Assembly (NCBI GenBank): GCA_012728275.1 | Contig: JAAYFK010000011.1 | Span: 1-64,000 of the forward strand | Source: Clostridiaceae bacterium | Lineage (GTDB): Bacteria > Bacillota > Clostridia > Saccharofermentanales > Saccharofermentanaceae | Direction of reading: 5' to 3' | Length of the DNA: 64,000 nt | Shown: piece by piece, positions 18,421 to 31,618 of the stretch | Position numbering within the stretch: position 1 is the stretch's first letter | How the letters are laid out: each line of letters begins with the position of its first letter | Made by a program: the position numbers and the translations under genes | Notes under the pieces: generated by a model | The model's database searches: none | The model's input: only the letters and a program-made list of their open reading frames with translations | Told to the model about the DNA's origin: nothing

Positions 18421-19512
18421 TCAAACATTAAAGCGGAATAATACCACGTCTCCATCTTTCATCACGTACTCTTTACCCTCGGACTTAACTAGGCCTTTCT
18501 CTTTGGCACCATTATAAGATCCGCAACTTACTAAGTCGTCAAAAGCAACTACCTCAGCTCTAATAAACCCGCGCTCAAAATCAGAATGGATTTTACCAGC
18601 TGCCTGAGGTGCTTTGGTTCCTTTTTTGATTGTCCAAGCTCTTACTTCAGTTGGACCAGCAGTTAGGTATGAAATTAATCCTAGCAGGGAATATGAGGCT
18701 TGAATCATCTTATCTAATCCTGCACTGTCAAGGCCAAGATCATCAAGAAACATTTGACGATCTTCAGGATCTAATTGACCTAAATCTTCTTCTATCTTGG
18801 CAGAGATTACTACAACTCCTGCACCAGTCTTAGAAGCAATTTCTCTTACTACATTCACATATGGAATGTTAGGATTCTTTATATCATCTTCTGCAATATT
18901 TGCGCAGAAAAGAACAGGCTTTAAAGTAATTAATTGCAAATCCTTAGTGATTTGAGCCTCTTCTTCGTCAAACTCAAGTGAGCGAGCTGGTTTCTCTTCA
19001 GAAAGGCACTGATAAATTCTCTCGAATAGAGCCAATTCTGTTCCAAAAGTCTTGTCGCCGCCTTTCATCATCTTCTTTGTGCGTTCTATACGTTTCTCCA
19101 TTATCTCCATATCTGAAAGTATCAATTCGAGGTCAATAGTCTCAATATCACGCTTTGGATCAGCATTAACATCTACATGAACAACGTCAGGATCATCAAA
19201 GCAACGAACAACATGACAAATAGCATCTACTTCACGAATATTGGATAGGAATTTGTTCCCAAGACCTTCGCCTTTGCTTGCGCCTTTTACTAGTCCAGCG
19301 ATATCTACGAATTCGACAATGGCAGGTGTGTATTTCTCAGGATTGTACATCTTGGCTAGAACATCTAGTCTAGAATCAGGCACAGATACTACTCCAATAT
19401 TAGGCTCGATAGTGCAAAAAGGATAGTTAGCTGCTTCAGCTCCTGCCTTTGTAATCGCATTGAAGAGTGTACTTTTACCAACATTTGGAAGACCTACAAT
19501 ACCTAGTTTCAT
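18421..19512 (-). CDS. ychF: Redox-regulated ATPase/GTPase YchF
   Basis: [45 protein letters not shown] domain C-terminus. Confidence 0.97.
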   Translation of the reverse strand: MKLGIVGLPNVGKSTLFNAITKAGAEAANYPFCTIEPNIGVVSVPDSRLDVLAKMYNPEKYTPAIVEFVDIAGLVKGASKGEGLGNKFLSNIREVDAICHVVRCFDDPDVVHVDVNADPKRDIETIDLELILSDMEIMEKRIERTKKMMKGGDKTFGTELALFERIYQCLSEEKPARSLEFDEEEAQITKDLQLITLKPVLFCANIAEDDIKNPNIPYVNVVREIASKTGAGVVVISAKIEEDLGQLDPEDRQMFLDDLGLDSAGLDKMIQASYSLLGLISYLTAGPTEVRAWTIKKGTKAPQAAGKIHSDFERGFIRAEVVAFDDLVSCGSYNGAKEKGLVKSEGKEYVMKDGDVVLFRFNV

Positions 19513-19705
19513 AATTTGCCCCTTAATTTATGGAATATTTTAACCCGGTTATTATACACTAACAGTGCTTAATATGCGAAGTAATTACATGTGCGATTAT
19601 TTTCAAATTGAGAGCGTAAAAATTTGAATCATTGTTTCCTCACAGCATTAACATGTATAAAATAGATGGTAATTGACATGCTAATCAAATAATTGGAGGG
19701 AATCG

Positions 19706-20239
19706 ATGAGTAGTGACATAATGACTTCTGATATAGCTGACCAAATGGTATGTAGAGAAGCAAATATTGATGACTTGGACGAATTGGTACGAATTCGTAT
19801 GGATTATCTTCGCACTGAGTTTACTATGGACTCTATAGAGGAAGAGAGATTGTCCGAGAGTATTAGAGCTTATTTGACCGAGACAATCAATAAAACATTC
19901 TTCGCTTATTGTGCTTTTGCTGATGAAAGTATCGTATCTTCAGTATTTCTTTCCATCTCGGTTCGACCACCAAATCCGAGATATTCGAACGGAATGTCCG
20001 GATATATCTCAAATGTATACACAAATCCAATATATCGTCGAAGAGGTATAGCACAGGATTTGATGGAGCAAACTATAAGAAAAGCCGAGATAATAGGACT
20101 TTGCTCATTGGAACTAATCGCTTCGGATATGGGTAGAAAATTATATGAGAAAATTGGTTTTACCGACAACAATAAAAATATGCGATTAATGCTATCGACG
20201 AAATGTCAGGCAAACTTGTCCCCCATTCAATTCAAGTAA
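19706..20239 (+). CDS. GNAT family N-acetyltransferase
   Basis: REANIDDLDELVRIRMDYL...ISNVYTNPIYRRRGIAQDLMEQTIRKAEIIG...YEKIGF. Confidence 0.9.
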   Translation: MSSDIMTSDIADQMVCREANIDDLDELVRIRMDYLRTEFTMDSIEEERLSESIRAYLTETINKTFFAYCAFADESIVSSVFLSISVRPPNPRYSNGMSGYISNVYTNPIYRRRGIAQDLMEQTIRKAEIIGLCSLELIASDMGRKLYEKIGFTDNNKNMRLMLSTKCQANLSPIQFK

Positions 20240-20322
20240 TTTGGGCAATCTTCTGTTGAACAGCACTATCTTTGTAGATATTTGTCGAAAAATGTAGAAC
20301 ATGTGCATTAGCTCAGTTGATA

Positions 20323-20341
20323 TTCTAGAGACAGTCTAGAA
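20323..20341. repeat. Perfect inverted repeat TTCTAGA-GACAG-TCTAGAA immediately upstream of the yifB RBS
   Basis: 7-bp arms read directly from sequence. Confidence 0.6.
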
Positions 20342-20353
20342 AAGGAGAGAGCT

Positions 20354-21907
20354 ATGTCTACAAAATATTCGATAACAACTGTTTTCTCAAGTTTCATGTA
20401 TGGTATAGTCGCGATTCCAGTTCAAATCGAAGTATATCTTACTCCAGGAATCAACACATTTGATATTCTTGGCCTTTGTGACTCATCGATTATGGAATCA
20501 AGAGGGAGGATAAGAGCTGCACTAGTTGCATCAGGTTACTCATTTCCACATGGTCACATTACAATTAGCATTTCACCTTCATACATAAAGAAGGCTGGAA
20601 CTAATTTTGATTTACCAATTGCAATAGGAATTCTAATTGCATCTAAGCAAGTTCGTATTAATTGCAGTAAGAAGCTTTATGCAGAGGGTGAATTATCACT
20701 AGATGGACAAATTAAAGCAACTCCTGGTGGTGCCTTACGATTAAGTTGTGCTAAGAAAGAGAATTATGACTTTTATTACTTGCCAAGTGATCAGAAGCCA
20801 TCATGCAAATGTGCATCCCTTTCTTGCTCGCTAAATGAAACTCTGCTTGATTGCATTGAGTCTATGAAACGGAAATACTGTCCAATAAAGTACAGTTTGG
20901 ATACGGTTGAAGAAGATGATGAGAACTATGATGTGAGTATTATAAAGGGGCAACCCAAGGCGCTGAGGACATTGTTTATTAGTGCTTGTGGTTGGCATAA
21001 TGTTCTTCTTGTTGGAAGTCCTGGATGTGGAAAGACAATGGCTGGAAGACTAATCAAGTTGCTTCTTCCTCCTTTATCAAATGACGAAGTATGTGAGATT
21101 TTTGCTCTTAATAATGCTATTTCGCGTACTTTGGAGAGTGAAGATAGTATAAGTGCATCAAGACCTTTTCGATATGTAATACAGGATACAACAACGTCAA
21201 TTCTAATTGGTTCAAATTCGAAACTTAAACCTGGCGAAGTAGTACTTGCTAATCGTGGCGTGTTATTTGCAGATGAACTATGTGAGTATAAAAAAGGCGT
21301 AATTGATTGCTTAAGACAGCCAATGGAAGATAGGTTAATTACATTCAATAAGGATGGAAATGAATATAAGTTCCCAACAAATTTCATATTTGTAGGTTCT
21401 ACCAATCCGTGCAATTGTGGTAACTACTATGAGAAGAAATCAAAGTGTACTTGTACAGAAGCTCAAAGACTAAGATATGAGCAAAAAATCTCTGGGCCCT
21501 TTCTTGATAGAATTGATTTATTTTGTGAAATGCATCGTGTAGATAACGATGGGCTAAAGCAAATTGCTTTCACTAAGACGGATGGTGAGATTAGGTTTCT
21601 TAAGGAGAAGGTGGCTCAATGTTGGTTAGTTCAAAAAGAAAGAGCTCGGCAAGCAGGAATTGAGGAATGCCTAAATGGACAGATGGTTGAAGAGAATCTT
21701 GTCGAGATTTTCAGGGCTGATAAGAGAATAATTGAGTATTGTGCTGACATGTCTACATTATATTCTTGCTCTGCAAGAGGATTTTTACGACTACTCAAAA
21801 TAGGTCGAACGATAGCTGACATTGAAGGGCATAAGGACATAGAACAAAGCGATATAGCTGAGGCATTTTCTTATCGTAATCGCGAGTTTGGTGTGGGGAA
21901 GTATTGA
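20354..21907 (+). CDS. YifB family Mg chelatase-like AAA ATPase (ComM-like)
   Basis: N-terminal Lon-like fold (VEVYLTPGINTFDILGLCDSSIMESRGRIRAAL), Walker A VGSPGCGKTMAGR, GSTNPCNCGNY. Confidence 0.95.
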   Translation: MSTKYSITTVFSSFMYGIVAIPVQIEVYLTPGINTFDILGLCDSSIMESRGRIRAALVASGYSFPHGHITISISPSYIKKAGTNFDLPIAIGILIASKQVRINCSKKLYAEGELSLDGQIKATPGGALRLSCAKKENYDFYYLPSDQKPSCKCASLSCSLNETLLDCIESMKRKYCPIKYSLDTVEEDDENYDVSIIKGQPKALRTLFISACGWHNVLLVGSPGCGKTMAGRLIKLLLPPLSNDEVCEIFALNNAISRTLESEDSISASRPFRYVIQDTTTSILIGSNSKLKPGEVVLANRGVLFADELCEYKKGVIDCLRQPMEDRLITFNKDGNEYKFPTNFIFVGSTNPCNCGNYYEKKSKCTCTEAQRLRYEQKISGPFLDRIDLFCEMHRVDNDGLKQIAFTKTDGEIRFLKEKVAQCWLVQKERARQAGIEECLNGQMVEENLVEIFRADKRIIEYCADMSTLYSCSARGFLRLLKIGRTIADIEGHKDIEQSDIAEAFSYRNREFGVGKY

Positions 21908-21908
21908 T

Positions 21909-23120
21909 ATGGATAGTAATGAGAAACTATATGCAGATATCTACTATTCATGTTTTATCGAAAGTGAAGGAATAGGTACTAGAGTAATTCAAAATCTAAT
22001 AGACAAGGAAGCAATTGATTCCATAAGAAGCCTAAATCAATTAGCAAAGGAAGATTATGCTAAGATAGATTCACTTTGCAGTTCTGATTTTGATAAGTTG
22101 GATTCAGCATTAAGAGCTAGAGAAAAAATACTTATGGATACTGAGGCTTCGTTTGAGATTGCAAGAGTTAATGGGATAACTTCAGTTTCTGTAGAAGATG
22201 AAGAGTATCCATTACCTTTTCGACAACTAAGCGGAATGCCAAAAGTTATATATTGTAAAGGGCGCAGAGAATTACTTAGCAAAGTAAGTACAAATGGAAG
22301 TGTTTCTATTGTAGGTACTAGAGGTCCAAGTAGTTATGCAACCTATGCTACAAAGGATTTCTCCACAAAGCTTTCAAATAAAGGAATAGTAATAGTTTCA
22401 GGACTAGCTCTTGGAATTGATAGAGTTGCTCACAGTAGTTGTATTGAAGCAAAAGGAGATACTATAGCTGTCCTTGCTGGAGGTCCTGATAACACGTATC
22501 CATTATGTAATAAGGATATATATGAAGTAATATGTAAGAGAGGACTAGTTGTTTCAGAACGCAAACCAGGAACAAAAGCAGTTAAGCAATATTTTCCTTC
22601 CCGAAACAGACTAATTTCAGCCTTGTCCGACGCATGTTTAGTAATGGAAGCAGGAGTTAATAGTGGGACACTGCACACGGCCTCTTTTGCTGCAGCTCAA
22701 GGGAAAGAAGTGTTCGTACTTCCTAATAGTATTTACTATGAGAATAATATGGGAGGTCACATGTTAGTGTCTGATGGTGCGAATATTTTATATGATATTA
22801 GTCATGTAATTGATAGTGTGGCCAGAGAAGTGTTTTACAGAAAACTAGGCTCATTTCCTACAGAACTAGATAACATCAATAGTACGAATTCAATGATAAA
22901 AGAATTACGATGCAAGCTATTGCGTAATTCTGATGCCTTGACATCAGAGAACTATAAGGTTTTACTATGTGATGAACTTACAATTCGTCCCATGGATTCA
23001 GATGAGTTGGCTAGTAGTCTAAAATTACCTTTCTCAAAGCTATCCGTTTTGCTTTCAGAACTGGAAGTTGAACATCGTATACAGATGATCAAGGGAAAAT
23101 ATATTTTGACTTTTCGATAG
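21909..23120 (+). CDS. dprA: DNA-processing protein DprA
   Basis: SIVGTRGPSSYATYATKDFSTKL...IVSGLALGIDRVAHSSCI...TIAVLAGG. ORF from 21888; preferred ATG at 21909. Confidence 0.93.
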   Translation: MDSNEKLYADIYYSCFIESEGIGTRVIQNLIDKEAIDSIRSLNQLAKEDYAKIDSLCSSDFDKLDSALRAREKILMDTEASFEIARVNGITSVSVEDEEYPLPFRQLSGMPKVIYCKGRRELLSKVSTNGSVSIVGTRGPSSYATYATKDFSTKLSNKGIVIVSGLALGIDRVAHSSCIEAKGDTIAVLAGGPDNTYPLCNKDIYEVICKRGLVVSERKPGTKAVKQYFPSRNRLISALSDACLVMEAGVNSGTLHTASFAAAQGKEVFVLPNSIYYENNMGGHMLVSDGANILYDISHVIDSVAREVFYRKLGSFPTELDNINSTNSMIKELRCKLLRNSDALTSENYKVLLCDELTIRPMDSDELASSLKLPFSKLSVLLSELEVEHRIQMIKGKYILTFR

Positions 23121-23179
23121 CTATGAATTATATATATGAATTGTATGCGTGTTTCCAAATAGTTTGAAAGTTGGTAGTT

Positions 23180-25360
23180 ATGGGAAAAAAGCTTGTTATT
23201 GTTGAGTCACCTGCTAAAGCAAAGACGATTGGAAGATATCTTGGACCAGAGTACAAGATTGCTGCTTCCGTAGGACATATTAGAGATTTACCTTCATCTA
23301 CTCTGGGAGTAAATGTTAATGATAATTACAAACCTACATACATAAATATGAGAGGTAAGGAGAAAGTAATTAAAGAACTTAAAGAATTAGCAAAGGACTC
23401 GGAATTCGTTTATCTAGCAACTGACCCTGATAGAGAAGGAGAAGCAATTGCTTGGCATATTGCGAAGTCATTATCTATTGACCCAACTACTGATTGTAGA
23501 ATCTTTTTTAATGAGATTACAAAGAAAGCGATTCAAGAATCAATATCAAAGCCACGTGGCGTAGACTTGGATTTAGTTAATGCTCAACAAGCTAGAAGAA
23601 TTCTCGATAGACTTGTTGGATATGAGTTAAGCCCATTATTGTGGCAGAAAATCAAAAAAGGACTATCTGCTGGACGTGTACAATCTGTCGCTACGAAGAT
23701 AGTAATGGATCGCGATACTAAGATAGATGAATTTGTATCCGAAGAATATTGGCTTGTTAACGCAATAGTATGTCCTAAGGGAACCAATTTCAAATTTAAA
23801 ATAAAGTATCATGGTTCAATCTCTGGTTCGAAGATAACTAAGAAGAAGCTTTCTAACAAACAAGAGGCTGATGCTGTTCTTGAAGATGTTAAAGGCAAGG
23901 ATTATACCGTTGCTAACCTGAAGAAGGGTACTAAGGAGAGAAGCCCATTTCCTCCATTTACTACATCAACATTGCAGCAAGAAGCATCAAAGAGATTAGG
24001 TTTCTCTTCTCGTAAAACAATGTCTGTAGCACAGCAACTATATGAAGGAATCAACATTCAAGGGCAGGGTCAGACAGCTTTAGTATCATATATTCGTACC
24101 GACTCTGTAAGAATCTCCGAAGAAGCATCAGAAGCGTCAAGACTACTTATTGCTTCTGTATATGGTAAGGAGTATGTTTCAAATACTAAACGTAAGTTTA
24201 AGATTAATAATTCTGCACAGGATGCTCATGAGGCAATAAGACCTACGCATTTTGATTTGAGACCTGAATCAATTCATGACTCGCTTTCTAATGATCAATA
24301 TAGATTGTATAAACTTATCTGGGATAGATTTCTATCTACTCAAATGACTAATGCAGTAGTAGATACTGTATCAATAGATGCAGTATGTGGAAGTTCCGTC
24401 TTCAGAGCGAATGGAGAGACTATTGTTTTCCCCGGATTCTTAGCAGCATATGCTGATATTACTGAGGATGCCGAAGATAAGATCGATAATGAGAAGGATT
24501 CTTCAGTGAAGCTTCCTGAATTAAGCGATGGTCAAATTCTAGCTAACATAGAGACTACTTCGGAGATGAAGCACACTCTGCCACCAGCACATTATACTGA
24601 AGCAACGCTTATTAAGGCTTTGGAAGAGAATGGTATTGGTAGACCTTCTACATATGCGCCAACTATATCAACAATCTTGGAGCGTCAATATGTTGAGAAG
24701 GATGGAAGACACATAAAGATTACTGAATTAGGTAAGCTAGTTACAGTTCTGCTTAACAACAACTTCAGTGAGATAGTTGATGTTTCTTTTACTGCAGATA
24801 TGGAGAAGCGACTTGATGAGATTGAAGTAGGTAAGACTGAATGGACTCAAGTTATTGATGCTTTCTACCCTGGTTTCCATAAGCAAATTCTAGAAGCAAC
24901 TAAGTCGATCGAGAAGATAAAGGTAAAAGAAGAGAAGATTGGTGAGAAGTGTCCACTGTGTAATGAAGGTGATTTGCTTCAAAAAGAAGGAAGATATGGC
25001 AAATTCATTGCTTGTTCAAATTTCCCTAAATGCAATTATACGAGAGGTAATGAGATTGAAGTAAATGGAAAGTGTCCATTATGTGGTTCTGGATTGATGG
25101 CACATAAATCTCGAAAATATAAGGGAAAGATGTTCTATACATGCGATAAGAAGGGTGCTAATAGCGAATGTACTTTTATATCTTGGGATTTACCGGTAGA
25201 AGATAAGAAGTGCGAGACTTGTGGTTCGTATATGGTATGGAAGAAGTACCGTGGAAGAAGTTATACAAAGTGTTCTAATAAAGAATGCTCTACAAATATC
25301 AGAAAGAAGAAAGAAGACTCAAGTATCAAAACAACAGATGATTCTTCTGCAGAAGGTTGA
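23180..25360 (+). CDS. topA: DNA topoisomerase I
   Basis: [43 protein letters not shown], three C-terminal Cys4 zinc-finger-like units. ORF starts at TTG 23171; ATG at 23180 preferred. Confidence 0.97.
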   Translation: MGKKLVIVESPAKAKTIGRYLGPEYKIAASVGHIRDLPSSTLGVNVNDNYKPTYINMRGKEKVIKELKELAKDSEFVYLATDPDREGEAIAWHIAKSLSIDPTTDCRIFFNEITKKAIQESISKPRGVDLDLVNAQQARRILDRLVGYELSPLLWQKIKKGLSAGRVQSVATKIVMDRDTKIDEFVSEEYWLVNAIVCPKGTNFKFKIKYHGSISGSKITKKKLSNKQEADAVLEDVKGKDYTVANLKKGTKERSPFPPFTTSTLQQEASKRLGFSSRKTMSVAQQLYEGINIQGQGQTALVSYIRTDSVRISEEASEASRLLIASVYGKEYVSNTKRKFKINNSAQDAHEAIRPTHFDLRPESIHDSLSNDQYRLYKLIWDRFLSTQMTNAVVDTVSIDAVCGSSVFRANGETIVFPGFLAAYADITEDAEDKIDNEKDSSVKLPELSDGQILANIETTSEMKHTLPPAHYTEATLIKALEENGIGRPSTYAPTISTILERQYVEKDGRHIKITELGKLVTVLLNNNFSEIVDVSFTADMEKRLDEIEVGKTEWTQVIDAFYPGFHKQILEATKSIEKIKVKEEKIGEKCPLCNEGDLLQKEGRYGKFIACSNFPKCNYTRGNEIEVNGKCPLCGSGLMAHKSRKYKGKMFYTCDKKGANSECTFISWDLPVEDKKCETCGSYMVWKKYRGRSYTKCSNKECSTNIRKKKEDSSIKTTDDSSAEG

Positions 25361-25362
25361 TA

Positions 25363-26730
25363 GTGAATAATTCTCGTAGATATATTAATGTAATTGGTGC
25401 TGGCCTTGCTGGTTGTGAAGCTGCAAATTGTATTGCGAGCTTTGGAATAGAGGTTCATTTGTACGAGATGAAGCCTAATAGAATGAGTCCAGCTCATAAA
25501 TCGGATCTATTTGCAGAACTAGTATGTAGTAATTCACTTAGAGCCAACAATATTGAGAACGCTGTCGGTCTTCTTAAGGAAGAATTGCGACGTGTCGACT
25601 CTCTTATTATGCATGCGGCTGATAGTTCGAAAGTCCCAGCAGGGGGGGCTTTGGCAGTTGATAGAGATGAGTTTTCTTCTTATATTACAAGTTCAATAGA
25701 AAAAAATCCTCTTATTACAGTAATTTGCGAAGAAGTTGATGATATTCCAAAGGATGCAATTACTATAGTTGCAACTGGCCCATTAACAGATGGAAAGCTT
25801 TACGATAATATCATGTCTTATACAGGGAGCAATCAATTGCATTTCTATGATGCGGCGGCTCCAATAGTTAAAGCTGACTCAATTGATATGAGCAAAGCTT
25901 TTCGAGCTTCAAGATATGGTAAGGGCGAGGCGGATGGAGATTACATTAATTGCCCTATGACTAAAGAAGAGTATCTTCGTTTTTATAACGAATTGATAAA
26001 TGCGCAATGTGCTGATGTACATGGATTTGAGGATAAGTCGGTTTTCGAAGGGTGTATGCCAATTGAGACAATGGCGAAGCGTGGTGAGGATACAATGAGA
26101 TATGGACCACTTAAGCCGGTTGGATTGGTTGATCCTACTACTGGAAAAGAAGCATATGCATGTTTGCAACTGCGCCAGGATGACCGTAATGAGAGCATGT
26201 ATAATCTAGTCGGATTTCAAACAAGACTTAAATGGCCAGAGCAAAAAAGGGTGTTTGGACTAATTCCTGGCCTAGAGGATGCTGAGTACTATAGATATGG
26301 CGTAATGCACAGAAATACATATTTGAATTCACCTGGATTGTTGTCTTCAGACTATTCTTTAGTCTCGAATCCAAACTTATTCTTTGCAGGACAAATCACT
26401 GGAGTAGAAGGCTATATTGAATCAACAGCTTCTGGTTTCTTAGCCGCTTTTTATGCTTCATGTAAGTTTTTAGACGTAGAGCCTGATATTAGACCTGGTA
26501 GTAACACGATGATTGGCGCTATGGCTGAGTATATATCTGACTCACGTATATCAAAGTTTGTACCTATGAATGCAAATTTTGGTATAGTTCTTCCAATTGG
26601 TGTAAAATTCAAAGGAAAAACAAAAAAGAAGGATAAGAATAGCGCAATAGCAGCTAGAAGCCTAGAAGTTATCGATTTATGGAAGAGTTCTATTGAAAGA
26701 ATTAAGGAGTTGTCTCATGAGTCAGAATGA
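25363..26730 (+). CDS. trmFO: Methylenetetrahydrofolate-tRNA-(uracil-5-)-methyltransferase TrmFO
   Basis: [55 protein letters not shown] start at 25363 likely. Confidence 0.96.
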   Translation: MNNSRRYINVIGAGLAGCEAANCIASFGIEVHLYEMKPNRMSPAHKSDLFAELVCSNSLRANNIENAVGLLKEELRRVDSLIMHAADSSKVPAGGALAVDRDEFSSYITSSIEKNPLITVICEEVDDIPKDAITIVATGPLTDGKLYDNIMSYTGSNQLHFYDAAAPIVKADSIDMSKAFRASRYGKGEADGDYINCPMTKEEYLRFYNELINAQCADVHGFEDKSVFEGCMPIETMAKRGEDTMRYGPLKPVGLVDPTTGKEAYACLQLRQDDRNESMYNLVGFQTRLKWPEQKRVFGLIPGLEDAEYYRYGVMHRNTYLNSPGLLSSDYSLVSNPNLFFAGQITGVEGYIESTASGFLAAFYASCKFLDVEPDIRPGSNTMIGAMAEYISDSRISKFVPMNANFGIVLPIGVKFKGKTKKKDKNSAIAARSLEVIDLWKSSIERIKELSHESE

Positions 26731-27760
26731 TGAATCAAATAAGACCATAGATATTGAAGTAGAAGATAATCAAGACACACAGGAAGTGCAAGAACCTAAG
26801 AAACTTACTTTCATTGAGAAGTCTGTTGACTTGTTTTCTCATGCCTTTGATTTCATGTCGGTAAACGTGTTATTTGTAGTTTTTAACATCCCAGCGATGC
26901 TGGTATCATTTTTTTATTCGCTTTTATTTATGCCAATGATCTTGTCTTTAATGGAGAAGTCTAATTTCACTGATTACATTATAAAAAGTGGCTTGATTGA
27001 TGGTGCTACAGCTGCTACAGCTAATGGAATTGCCCAGATTAATCAATTGTATTATGTCATTATCTTAGTTTTCGCGATGTTTTTTATGGGTTCCGGATTG
27101 ATCTGTATAGGACCTTTTCAAGCGGGTTTCTATCAAATCTTTAGAAATACTTATCGAAAAGAGAAGGTATCTATTTTTGCCGATTTCAAACAGGGTATGA
27201 AGGGAAATGCAAAGCAGTCTTTGGTAGCGATGCTTATCTCGCTTCCAATTGTGGCTTTATTACTTTATGGAATCGGATATTATCTTCATCATTTTGATAA
27301 GGTAGGAGTTGGAATTGCTACATTCCTATTCATTCTCTTGATGATATTCTCAGTAATTCAAAACTTAGTTTATTCGATGATGGTATCAATTGACTTGCCT
27401 TTGTCTAAGCTTTATCGTAATGCTTTTATACTAATGCTGGTTGAGTTGTTTCCAGTAATTGGAATCATTTTACTTGAAGTTGTATTGCTTGTACTTGTCC
27501 CATTTATTCTCTTCTTTTCTGTTCCTTCAATTGGTGGAGCGATCGCTATTCTTCTGTATTTGACATTCTCTTTTGGATTTTGTCAGTTCTTATATGGTAA
27601 TCTTTGCGGTAATATGATTACAAAGTATGTAGCAAAGGATAAGCCGGTTGCTCCAAGTGTCGATGACCTAGATGTTTCTGAAGATGATAGTGAAGAACGC
27701 GAGGATTCTGAAGAAGCGTCATTTGATTCTGATGATGCGACTGACAATACGAAAGAATGA
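26717..27760 (+). CDS. YesL/DUF624-like multi-pass membrane protein with acidic tails
   Basis: Hydrophobic segments, [31 protein letters not shown]; Asp/Glu/Ser-rich termini. ORF from 26693; preferred ATG 26717. Confidence 0.65.
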   Translation: MSQNDESNKTIDIEVEDNQDTQEVQEPKKLTFIEKSVDLFSHAFDFMSVNVLFVVFNIPAMLVSFFYSLLFMPMILSLMEKSNFTDYIIKSGLIDGATAATANGIAQINQLYYVIILVFAMFFMGSGLICIGPFQAGFYQIFRNTYRKEKVSIFADFKQGMKGNAKQSLVAMLISLPIVALLLYGIGYYLHHFDKVGVGIATFLFILLMIFSVIQNLVYSMMVSIDLPLSKLYRNAFILMLVELFPVIGIILLEVVLLVLVPFILFFSVPSIGGAIAILLYLTFSFGFCQFLYGNLCGNMITKYVAKDKPVAPSVDDLDVSEDDSEEREDSEEASFDSDDATDNTKE

Positions 27761-28635
27761 ACGACATACCTATAATAATGTCTATACTATTTTGGACAGC
27801 TATTGGTCTAGTATCTGTAGCTACAGGTTTTTTTGTATTTTTTTTGATTGAGCAAGTACGTGCTCGTCGATTTAGAAGGAAGAATAAAGAGAACGATGAA
27901 GAGAATCTTTTTTGTGATGTAGCTTATTTTTTCGAGAAGGGTAAGAGGGATAGACAAGAGGATTCTTTCTATATTTCTCCGCTAGAGCAGTATGGCAGTC
28001 ATGGAATTGTGGTTTGCGTATCTGATGGTATGGGTGGCCTTTCTTATGGCGACGAGATATCAAAGGCAATCACTGATTCGGTTTCTGATATGTATCCAAT
28101 AGATTTTGACGATAGATTTTCTACTTCGGAGCAAGTTAAGAAGTTATCTAATTCTCTTTTTGAGAAGTACAATCGTCAAGGTGGAGCGACCTTTGCTATG
28201 GTCCATATCTTCCGTAATCGGCTCAACGTTTTTAGTGTAGGGGACAGCGATGTTATTCTTATTAGAGATGGCAGGGCGACAGTAATTAACCCTAAACAGA
28301 ATTATATATCTGTTCTTATTCAAGATTTGATTAAGCAAGGTAAGACAACGCATGAAGCATATGTAACGAAGAAGTGTAGAGCTTTGGTTGACTATATGGG
28401 CAATTTTAATCCGAGAGTTCTATTTTTTCAGAGCCCGATTAAGCTTTACGATGGAGATACTGTTATTGTCTGTTCGGATGGATTAACCGATGCTATTCCT
28501 GTAGGACACCTAAATAGATTCCTGACTTATAGCGCAAGAAATACTGCTCACAATCTTAAAGAGGAGATTAAACTCAAAAATATTCCTAGGCAGGATAATT
28601 TTACTGGAATCATTATGCATTTAAACCGAGACTAG
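27757..28635 (+). CDS. PP2C-family serine/threonine phosphatase, N-terminally membrane-anchored
   Basis: KGKRDRQEDSFYI, VSDGMGGLSYGDEIS, FSVGDSDVILIRDG, VIVCSDGLTDAI, RQDNFTGIIM. Confidence 0.9.
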   Translation: MNDIPIIMSILFWTAIGLVSVATGFFVFFLIEQVRARRFRRKNKENDEENLFCDVAYFFEKGKRDRQEDSFYISPLEQYGSHGIVVCVSDGMGGLSYGDEISKAITDSVSDMYPIDFDDRFSTSEQVKKLSNSLFEKYNRQGGATFAMVHIFRNRLNVFSVGDSDVILIRDGRATVINPKQNYISVLIQDLIKQGKTTHEAYVTKKCRALVDYMGNFNPRVLFFQSPIKLYDGDTVIVCSDGLTDAIPVGHLNRFLTYSARNTAHNLKEEIKLKNIPRQDNFTGIIMHLNRD

Positions 28636-28652
28636 TAGGAAGGACAAACCAT

Positions 28653-29243
28653 ATGATTGAAACATATCGCTTAAGCCATAATGGCGGTCAAGATAAGTAT
28701 TGTGACGATGTCCTTGTTAGAGTCGGTAAGGTTCTATGGCTTGTTGTTGTACAGGGAAGTAAGGAAATCACAGCTACAAGAATATTTGCGGATGCTTTTC
28801 AGAAGGTTTTCGCGACTTGCGCTGATGATTCTGCTTTTACTGATTTATGCGAGAAGTACGAGAAGCTAGTTCCTCATATTTTCGATTATATGATTATGAA
28901 AGTATCTGATAGCGAGTTATCTGTTTTTCGTCATGGAAGTGTGAAGGGGTATCTTGTAAGAAATGGTGAGATTAAACTACTTCCAAATGGGACAATTAGT
29001 GCTAATGACGAAGATAGAATATTAGTAGCTACGCAGACCTTATATGAGAAAATTACCCCAGAGGGCATACTTGCGGATGGACTGATGGCTACAAATTGTG
29101 AAGAGTGGATGAATTATATGCTCTATAGAGTATCAAGTCTTGACATGTTATCTGGTCCTAATCTAACTGCTGTTACTATTATGGTTAGGTTCGATGAAGC
29201 TATGAAGCTTTACACAATATCATCGAAAAAGATAGAAGAGTAG
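28653..29243 (+). CDS. Degenerate PP2C-like protein (predicted pseudophosphatase)
   Basis: Shares PP2C strand pattern (SVFRHGSVKGYLVRNGEIKLL, DRILVATQTLYEKI, PNLTAVTIMV) but the motif Asp positions are replaced (VSDG->VVQG, CSDG->ATQT, DN->PN). Confidence 0.6.
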   Translation: MIETYRLSHNGGQDKYCDDVLVRVGKVLWLVVVQGSKEITATRIFADAFQKVFATCADDSAFTDLCEKYEKLVPHIFDYMIMKVSDSELSVFRHGSVKGYLVRNGEIKLLPNGTISANDEDRILVATQTLYEKITPEGILADGLMATNCEEWMNYMLYRVSSLDMLSGPNLTAVTIMVRFDEAMKLYTISSKKIEE

Positions 29244-29250
29244 TTAACAC

Positions 29251-30399
<1,149 letters not shown>

Positions 30400-31431
30400 T
30401 TATAGGGAAGTGATGAACATAGCATCACCAAAACTGAAAAATCTATACTCTTCTTTTACAGCTTCATTATAAGCGTTAATAACATTATCGCGTCCAGCAA
30501 GTGCACTAACAAGCATAATAAGCGTGGATTCTGGAAGATGGAAGTTAGTAATTAGGGAATCGATGCACTTGAATTCATAACCAGGATAGATAAAAATTTG
30601 AGTATCTCCTGAGCAGGGCAGCATCTCACTATCAATAGCAGCCACAGTCTCAAGTACTCTGGTAGAAGTCGTTCCAACTGAGATAATTCTTCTTCCTTCA
30701 CTTCTAGCCTTACGAACTATGTCGGAAGCCTCTTTGCCAAAACTAAACCATTCAGAGTGCATCACATGATTGGTGATATCGTCTGCTTTTACAGGTCGAA
30801 AAGTACCAAGACCAACATGTAAAGTAACCTCAGCAATAATAATTCCATTACTCTTTAGCTTACTCATTAATTCCTTCGAAAAATGCAAACCAGCTGTCGG
30901 AGCAGCCGCAGAACCCTCAAATTTAGAGTATACAGTTTGGTATCGCTCGTTATCCTTAAGTTGCTCATGAATATATGGAGGAAGGGGCATAATTCCAGCT
31001 CGATCTAGAATTTCTTCCCATATTCCATCAAAATCAAATCTCATAATTCGATTTCCATCTTCAAGGACCTGCTCACACTCAGCTTCAAGTTCATTAGGAA
31101 TGAAAGTAATTCTCTTTCCAGGAGTAACTTTCTTTCCAGGACGAGCTAGTGTTTCCCATCTATAATCATCAAGTCTCTTAAGCAAAAGAATCTCAACAGC
31201 AGAACCAGTATCGCTTCTAGCTCCAAGAAGTCTAGCTGGGATTACTCTAGTGTTATTTATTACAAGTACGTCGCCAGCCTTCAAAAACTCGGGTAAATCA
31301 GAGAAATGTCTATGCAAAATGGCCCCAGTATTCTTGTCAAGAACTAGAAGTCGTGATGACGTTCTTTCCTCAAGAGGATGCTGGGCAATAAGTCTTTCAG
31401 GTAAATCATAGTAAAAATCATGCGTTTTCAT
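30400..31431 (-). CDS. queA: S-adenosylmethionine:tRNA ribosyltransferase-isomerase
   Basis: [50 protein letters not shown]. Confidence 0.97.
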   Translation of the reverse strand: MKTHDFYYDLPERLIAQHPLEERTSSRLLVLDKNTGAILHRHFSDLPEFLKAGDVLVINNTRVIPARLLGARSDTGSAVEILLLKRLDDYRWETLARPGKKVTPGKRITFIPNELEAECEQVLEDGNRIMRFDFDGIWEEILDRAGIMPLPPYIHEQLKDNERYQTVYSKFEGSAAAPTAGLHFSKELMSKLKSNGIIIAEVTLHVGLGTFRPVKADDITNHVMHSEWFSFGKEASDIVRKARSEGRRIISVGTTSTRVLETVAAIDSEMLPCSGDTQIFIYPGYEFKCIDSLITNFHLPESTLIMLVSALAGRDNVINAYNEAVKEEYRFFSFGDAMFITSL

Positions 31432-31618
31432 ACCTAGTTATTATACTTAAATTATCGAAAATGTCTAAGTATCTATTTGACCAAAGAAAAGTATTATAAT
31501 GTCGCTCTCGTGTGCACATGTGTCCATCTACTAGGCATAATTGACTATGTATATTTTTGAGTGTTAGAATTGCTCAAATGCTTTTAATAGCAAATTATAT
31601 AAGAGGGAGGAAATCGAT

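Noticed and set aside
20304-20322. tRNA D-arm-like string GCATTAGCTCAGTTGAT
   Set aside because: No acceptor stem, anticodon arm or T-loop (GGTTCRA) follows; treated as chance or at most a remnant.
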